A stretch of 9,661 nucleotides of DNA from Gammaproteobacteria bacterium (GTDB lineage Bacteria; Pseudomonadota; Gammaproteobacteria; Arenicellales; Poriferihabitantaceae), in NCBI GenBank assembly GCA_024679435.1, contig JAIBDK010000063.1, forward strand, positions 1 to 9,661, given 5' to 3'. The position numbers were made by a program, and so were the translations under genes. Shown piece after piece: positions 7,174 through 9,661 of this stretch (the first letter of the stretch is position 1; every line of letters begins with the position of its first letter). The notes below the pieces were generated by a model. That model saw only the letters and a program-made list of their open reading frames with translations, was not told the DNA's origin and did not search any database.

Positions 7174-7187
7174 TGACCAGATGGTCA
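7174..7187. promoter_or_regulatory. Operator-like palindrome TGACCA-N2-TGGTCA
   Basis: TGACCAGATGGTCA is a perfect 6+6 inverted repeat with a 2-nt centre, lying in the 148-nt region between divergent uraD and guaD. On the minus strand its edge forms TTGACC (7188-7183), a good -35 box, though the matching -10 position (about 7165-7160, AAAAAT) is weak. For guaD it is centred about 50 nt upstream of the predicted transcription start. One dimeric regulator here could repress uraDH and activate or repress guaD. The regulator is not in the window; the spacing loosely recalls GntR/FadR-type sites, but that is a guess. Confidence 0.45.
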
Positions 7188-7197
7188 ATATTTTTCT

Positions 7198-7225
7198 TTT
7201 GTTGATTCCTTGATTTGTCTATAAT
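7198..7225 (+). promoter_or_regulatory. Candidate sigma-70 promoter for guaD
   Basis: A perfect TATAAT -10 box lies at 7220-7225. Upstream, TTTGTT (7198-7203, 16-nt spacer) or TTGTTG (7199-7204, 15-nt spacer) is the best available -35, and both are mediocre, which suits an activator-dependent promoter. Transcription would start near 7232, leaving a leader of about 30 nt before the guaD ATG at 7262. That ATG has no obvious Shine-Dalgarno. Confidence 0.45.
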
Positions 7226-7261
7226 TCAGATGGTGAAAGTCCAGCAGATCACTCTCTTTTT

Positions 7262-8587
7262 ATGACAATTAAAGCGCACCATGGGGAGATACTGCATTGT
7301 CTGGAAGATCCGAGTTCCGGTGATGACGGGGCATGGGAATATCTGAAAGACGGTATTCTCATTGTCGAGGATGGCTATGTTAGTGGCTGCGGGTCTGCTG
7401 CAGATATGTGGGCGGAGGTCCGAAAAGCTGCGACAGACATAGAGATGATCGAGCACCCCAATGGCTTGATCATTCCTGGGATGATCGATACGCATACTCA
7501 TTTTCCTCAGTGCGAGATTATCGCCAGCTACGGAACGCAGCTTATCGAATGGCTGGAGACTTATACCTTCCCCGTCGAAATGGGGTTCTCGGATAGTCAG
7601 AAATCCCATCGAATTGCCAAATTTTTTCTCAGAGAATTATTGCGAAACGGCACCACTACTGCCCTGGTTTTTGGCACCGTCCATTCGCAGTCTGTGGACG
7701 CATTTTTTGAGGAGGCCCAACAATTTAATCAGCGTATGATCTGTGGCAAGGTGATGATGGATCGACATGCGCCGGATGGTCTTCTTGATACACCGGAGTC
7801 AGGTTATACCCAATCGGCTGATCTGATTAAGCGCTGGCATGGAAAGGGACGACTCGGTTATGCAGTGACTCCCCGGTTTGCCCCAACATCAACCAGTGAG
7901 CAGTTAACTATGGCGGGCAAACTGGTGGAGAACTTTCCAGGGGTTCATCTGCATACTCACTTGTCTGAGAATCTTAGGGAATGTCAGTGGGTAAAGGAAT
8001 TGTTTCCGAGTTGTGAGGATTATCTTGATGTTTATGACAGACACGGTTTGTTGGGTAGGCGGTCGGTATTTGCCCACGGAATACATTTGTGTGAACGTGA
8101 GTGGAATCGACTGGCTCATAGCGGTTCAAACCTGTCGTTTTGCCCTACCTCCAATTTGTTTATCGGTAGTGGGCTGTTTGATTTAAATTCTGCAGATAAG
8201 TATGGAGTTCGGATCGGTCTGGGTACGGATATCGGCGGGGGGGATTCGCTTTCTCTCCTGAGAACGATTAACGAAGCTTACAAAGTTCAGCAGCTAAAAG
8301 GAAATCACCTTGCTCCAATGAGGTCTTTTTATCTTGCCACTCTGGGTGGTGCCCGGACCCTGGATCTGGACTCCAGTATCGGTAATTTTGAAATCGGAAA
8401 AGAAGCTGATTTTGTGGTGCTGGATTATGCTTCTACTCCCCTTATTGAGATGCGTTGCGCCGGAAATAGAAGCATTCAGGAGAAACTATTCGTGTTGGAA
8501 ATGCTTGGAGATGACAGGGCGGTTCGGGAAACCTGGGTGATGGGGGAATGTCAGTACCGAAAAGCTGTGGAAATAAAAAGTCAATAA
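7262..8587 (+). CDS. guaD: Guanine deaminase
   Basis: Hydrolyses guanine to xanthine and ammonia, feeding purine carbon and nitrogen into the urate route; a cytoplasmic amidohydrolase-superfamily enzyme of 441 residues, the usual size. Metal and substrate motifs are intact: His78/His80 in PGMIDTHTHFPQ, with FPQ typical of guanine deaminase; HLHTHLSEN (229-237) with His231/His233 and Glu236; His272 (FAHGIHL); FCPTSNLF (293-300); and the zinc Asp323 in GTDIGGGDSLS. The C-terminus carries the expected composite beta-domain segment GNFEIGKEADFVVLD (375-388). GTDIGGG and FPQ argue against chlorohydrolase relatives. It is divergent from uraD-uraH, whose enzymes act later in the same pathway. A seven-G run (8237-8243) encodes the conserved GGG, and the frame is intact. 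The intrinsic terminator at 8737-8778 could end its transcript. Confidence 0.95.
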   Translation: MTIKAHHGEILHCLEDPSSGDDGAWEYLKDGILIVEDGYVSGCGSAADMWAEVRKAATDIEMIEHPNGLIIPGMIDTHTHFPQCEIIASYGTQLIEWLETYTFPVEMGFSDSQKSHRIAKFFLRELLRNGTTTALVFGTVHSQSVDAFFEEAQQFNQRMICGKVMMDRHAPDGLLDTPESGYTQSADLIKRWHGKGRLGYAVTPRFAPTSTSEQLTMAGKLVENFPGVHLHTHLSENLRECQWVKELFPSCEDYLDVYDRHGLLGRRSVFAHGIHLCEREWNRLAHSGSNLSFCPTSNLFIGSGLFDLNSADKYGVRIGLGTDIGGGDSLSLLRTINEAYKVQQLKGNHLAPMRSFYLATLGGARTLDLDSSIGNFEIGKEADFVVLDYASTPLIEMRCAGNRSIQEKLFVLEMLGDDRAVRETWVMGECQYRKAVEIKSQ

Positions 8588-8628
8588 ACTATCCTTTGTT
8601 TCAACTGTTCAATCTAAAAGAATGGTAA

Positions 8629-8657
8629 TCGAAACTCGTTGAGTGAACGTTTATAAT
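8629..8657 (+). promoter_or_regulatory. Candidate sigma-70 promoter ahead of polysaccharide gene
   Basis: TCGAAA (8629-8634, 4 of 6 to TTGACA), a 17-nt spacer and a perfect TATAAT (8652-8657). A start near 8664 would give a leader of about 140 nt before the ATG at 8807, and that leader contains the terminator-like hairpin. It lies 42 nt past the guaD stop. Confidence 0.45.
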
Positions 8658-8736
8658 CGCTTGCGAAACTTTAACGCTTCATATTTCAAGTTATCGCTAA
8701 ATAACAGAAAAGTGCGTGGGTTTGTACCGTATCGTG

Positions 8737-8778
8737 TGGTAGCTCATCAAGAAACTAATTGATGATACTGTTTTTTTT
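8737..8778 (+). terminator. Intrinsic terminator or leader attenuator
   Basis: TCATCAA (8744-8750) pairs perfectly with TTGATGA (8759-8765) around an 8-nt loop. The stem extends outward, across a 2-nt GC bulge, by TGGTA (8737-8741) with TACTG (8766-8770), including two G-T wobbles. T8 (8771-8778) follows the stem at once. The stem is A/T-rich, so strength is uncertain, but the geometry is that of a rho-independent terminator. It may end guaD transcription. Because a good promoter lies upstream at 8629-8657, it could instead act as an attenuator for the polysaccharide gene 28 nt downstream. Confidence 0.6.
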
Positions 8779-8806
8779 ATATAAATAATTCTTTGTTGAT
8801 CAATTA

Positions 8807-9661
8807 ATGTCTCTGGATTGCTCCATTAACCGCCTTCTTAATTCCTCTAGAAAAACTAAAAGCACGATATTTCTCGGACTCGATATTGTTCTGATTATTT
8901 TGGCATTGTGGCTTGCATTTTTCCTGCGCCTGGATACTTTTCGATTGCCCGATGAACGTATGATCTGGCTTGGCCTCATCGCGCCGGTTATTGCTATTCC
9001 GATATTCATTCGTAACGGGCTCTATCGGGCAGTAATTCGTTATCTTGCTTCTGATGTAATCTGGGCGGTGCTCAGAGCGGTCACCTTGTATTCTATGGTT
9101 TGGGCGGTGGTCGTCATGTTTTCAGGTATTGGTGGCGTGCCCCGTTCAGTGGTTTTGATTAACTGGGTAGTGTGTTTGATATTTATCGGAGGCTCACGCT
9201 TTTTTGCGCAATGGATCACTAACGTATATCTCACGACTGTTCATGAAAACAGTGACATTTCCAGTGTAAAAAAAGTGTTGATCTACGGTGCCGGGGAGGC
9301 CGGTGTTCAGCTGGCTTCAGGGCTTTCCTCCCACCGGGGAACAGTGGTTGTGGGTTTTATCGATGATGCAAACTTACTGCATAACCAGTATATGAAAGGG
9401 ATTCGGGTTTATTCTTCCCATAACCTCGATCAACTAGTGATAAATACTGGCGCATCTGAAATCCTTCTGGCGATGCCGTCTGTGACCCGAGGACGGCGCG
9501 CCGAAATACTTTCGCTGCTGGAACCTTTGCCTGTTCCCGTGCGAACATTACCGGATATTGCTTCTATTGCGACCGGGAAAGTTAACCTACAGGACATCCG
9601 GCAGATTGATATTGCTGATTTACTAGGTCGGGAGTCGGTTCCGCCTGACCCTGGGTTAATG
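8807..9661 (+). CDS. WbpM/CapD/FlaA1-type membrane nucleotide-sugar dehydratase (N-terminal part)
   Basis: The first 285 codons of a gene that runs off the right edge. Such proteins are about 600-670 residues and convert UDP-GlcNAc-type sugars to 4-keto-6-deoxy intermediates for O-antigen, capsule or exopolysaccharide. Four hydrophobic segments are visible (about 21-40, 52-70, 88-107, 116-135), with the family block NGLYRAVIRYLASD (70-83) after the second. A Rossmann-like CoA-binding-type domain follows, starting KKVLIYGAGEAGVQLA (155-170), then VVGFIDD (181-187), and ending in the linker DIADLLGRESVPPDP typical of the family. The catalytic dehydratase domain lies beyond the window, so activity cannot be judged. 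The start at ATG 8807 is forced: TAA (8786-8788) is just upstream in frame and no other start lies between. There is no clear Shine-Dalgarno, and the palindrome TTGATCAA (8796-8803) sits where one would be. Confidence 0.9.
   Translation, partial: MSLDCSINRLLNSSRKTKSTIFLGLDIVLIILALWLAFFLRLDTFRLPDERMIWLGLIAPVIAIPIFIRNGLYRAVIRYLASDVIWAVLRAVTLYSMVWAVVVMFSGIGGVPRSVVLINWVVCLIFIGGSRFFAQWITNVYLTTVHENSDISSVKKVLIYGAGEAGVQLASGLSSHRGTVVVGFIDDANLLHNQYMKGIRVYSSHNLDQLVINTGASEILLAMPSVTRGRRAEILSLLEPLPVPVRTLPDIASIATGKVNLQDIRQIDIADLLGRESVPPDPGLM

Noticed and set aside
8237..8243. Seven-G run in guaD
   Set aside because: It encodes the conserved GGG of the GTDIGGGD metal motif in the correct frame, so it is explained by protein constraint.
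1..9661. Mobile elements, CRISPR arrays, tRNA or rRNA genes
   Set aside because: No transposase-like or integrase-like protein, long direct or inverted repeats, regularly spaced repeats or tRNA-like cloverleaf were seen by eye on either strand.

Overview
The window is ordinary, dense bacterial chromosome. It most likely comes from a free-living, possibly marine gammaproteobacterium of moderate G+C. This rests on family resemblance: a YjgR-type HerA-like ATPase followed directly by a DUF2797 protein, a short pseudomonad-like FolE, an Xni-type exonuclease and a CpxA/CpxR-style two-component pair. No search was run, so the genus is open. I see no tRNA, rRNA, CRISPR array, insertion sequence or phage gene.

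Layout from left to right. (1) Positions 1-1494, minus strand: folE (GTP cyclohydrolase I), then xni (5'-3' exonuclease/flap-nuclease family), then the first 37 codons of an unknown membrane protein whose start codon overlaps the xni stop. (2) Positions 1713-4061, plus strand: a yjgR-like HerA-family ATPase and, 3 nt later, a DUF2797 protein with Cys-rich zinc-binding motifs and a core that resembles GIY-YIG nucleases. (3) Positions 4117-6104, minus strand: an OmpR-family response regulator and its sensor histidine kinase, convergent with region 2. (4) Positions 6221-8587, purine catabolism: uraD and uraH on the minus strand, guaD divergent on the plus strand, with a 148-nt shared control region holding a TGACCA-N2-TGGTCA operator-like palindrome and a TATAAT box. 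(5) Positions 8588-9661, plus strand: a candidate promoter, a leader containing a strong intrinsic-terminator structure, and the first 285 codons of a WbpM/CapD/FlaA1-type membrane nucleotide-sugar dehydratase, probably the first gene of a surface-polysaccharide cluster lying to the right.

How the genes fit together. GuaD makes xanthine from guanine. UraH and UraD carry out the last two steps from the urate oxidation product (5-hydroxyisourate) to S-allantoin. The steps between them (xanthine dehydrogenase, urate oxidase) are not in the window. The two-component pair follows uraH on the same strand after 116 nt, so it may be independent or read through from the purine genes. The points most worth a second look are the yjgR/DUF2797 pair as a possible HerA-like translocase plus nuclease, the divergent purine operator, and the attenuator-like terminator ahead of the polysaccharide gene, whose rising arm contains a GGTAGC like that of the RfaH ops/JUMPstart element.
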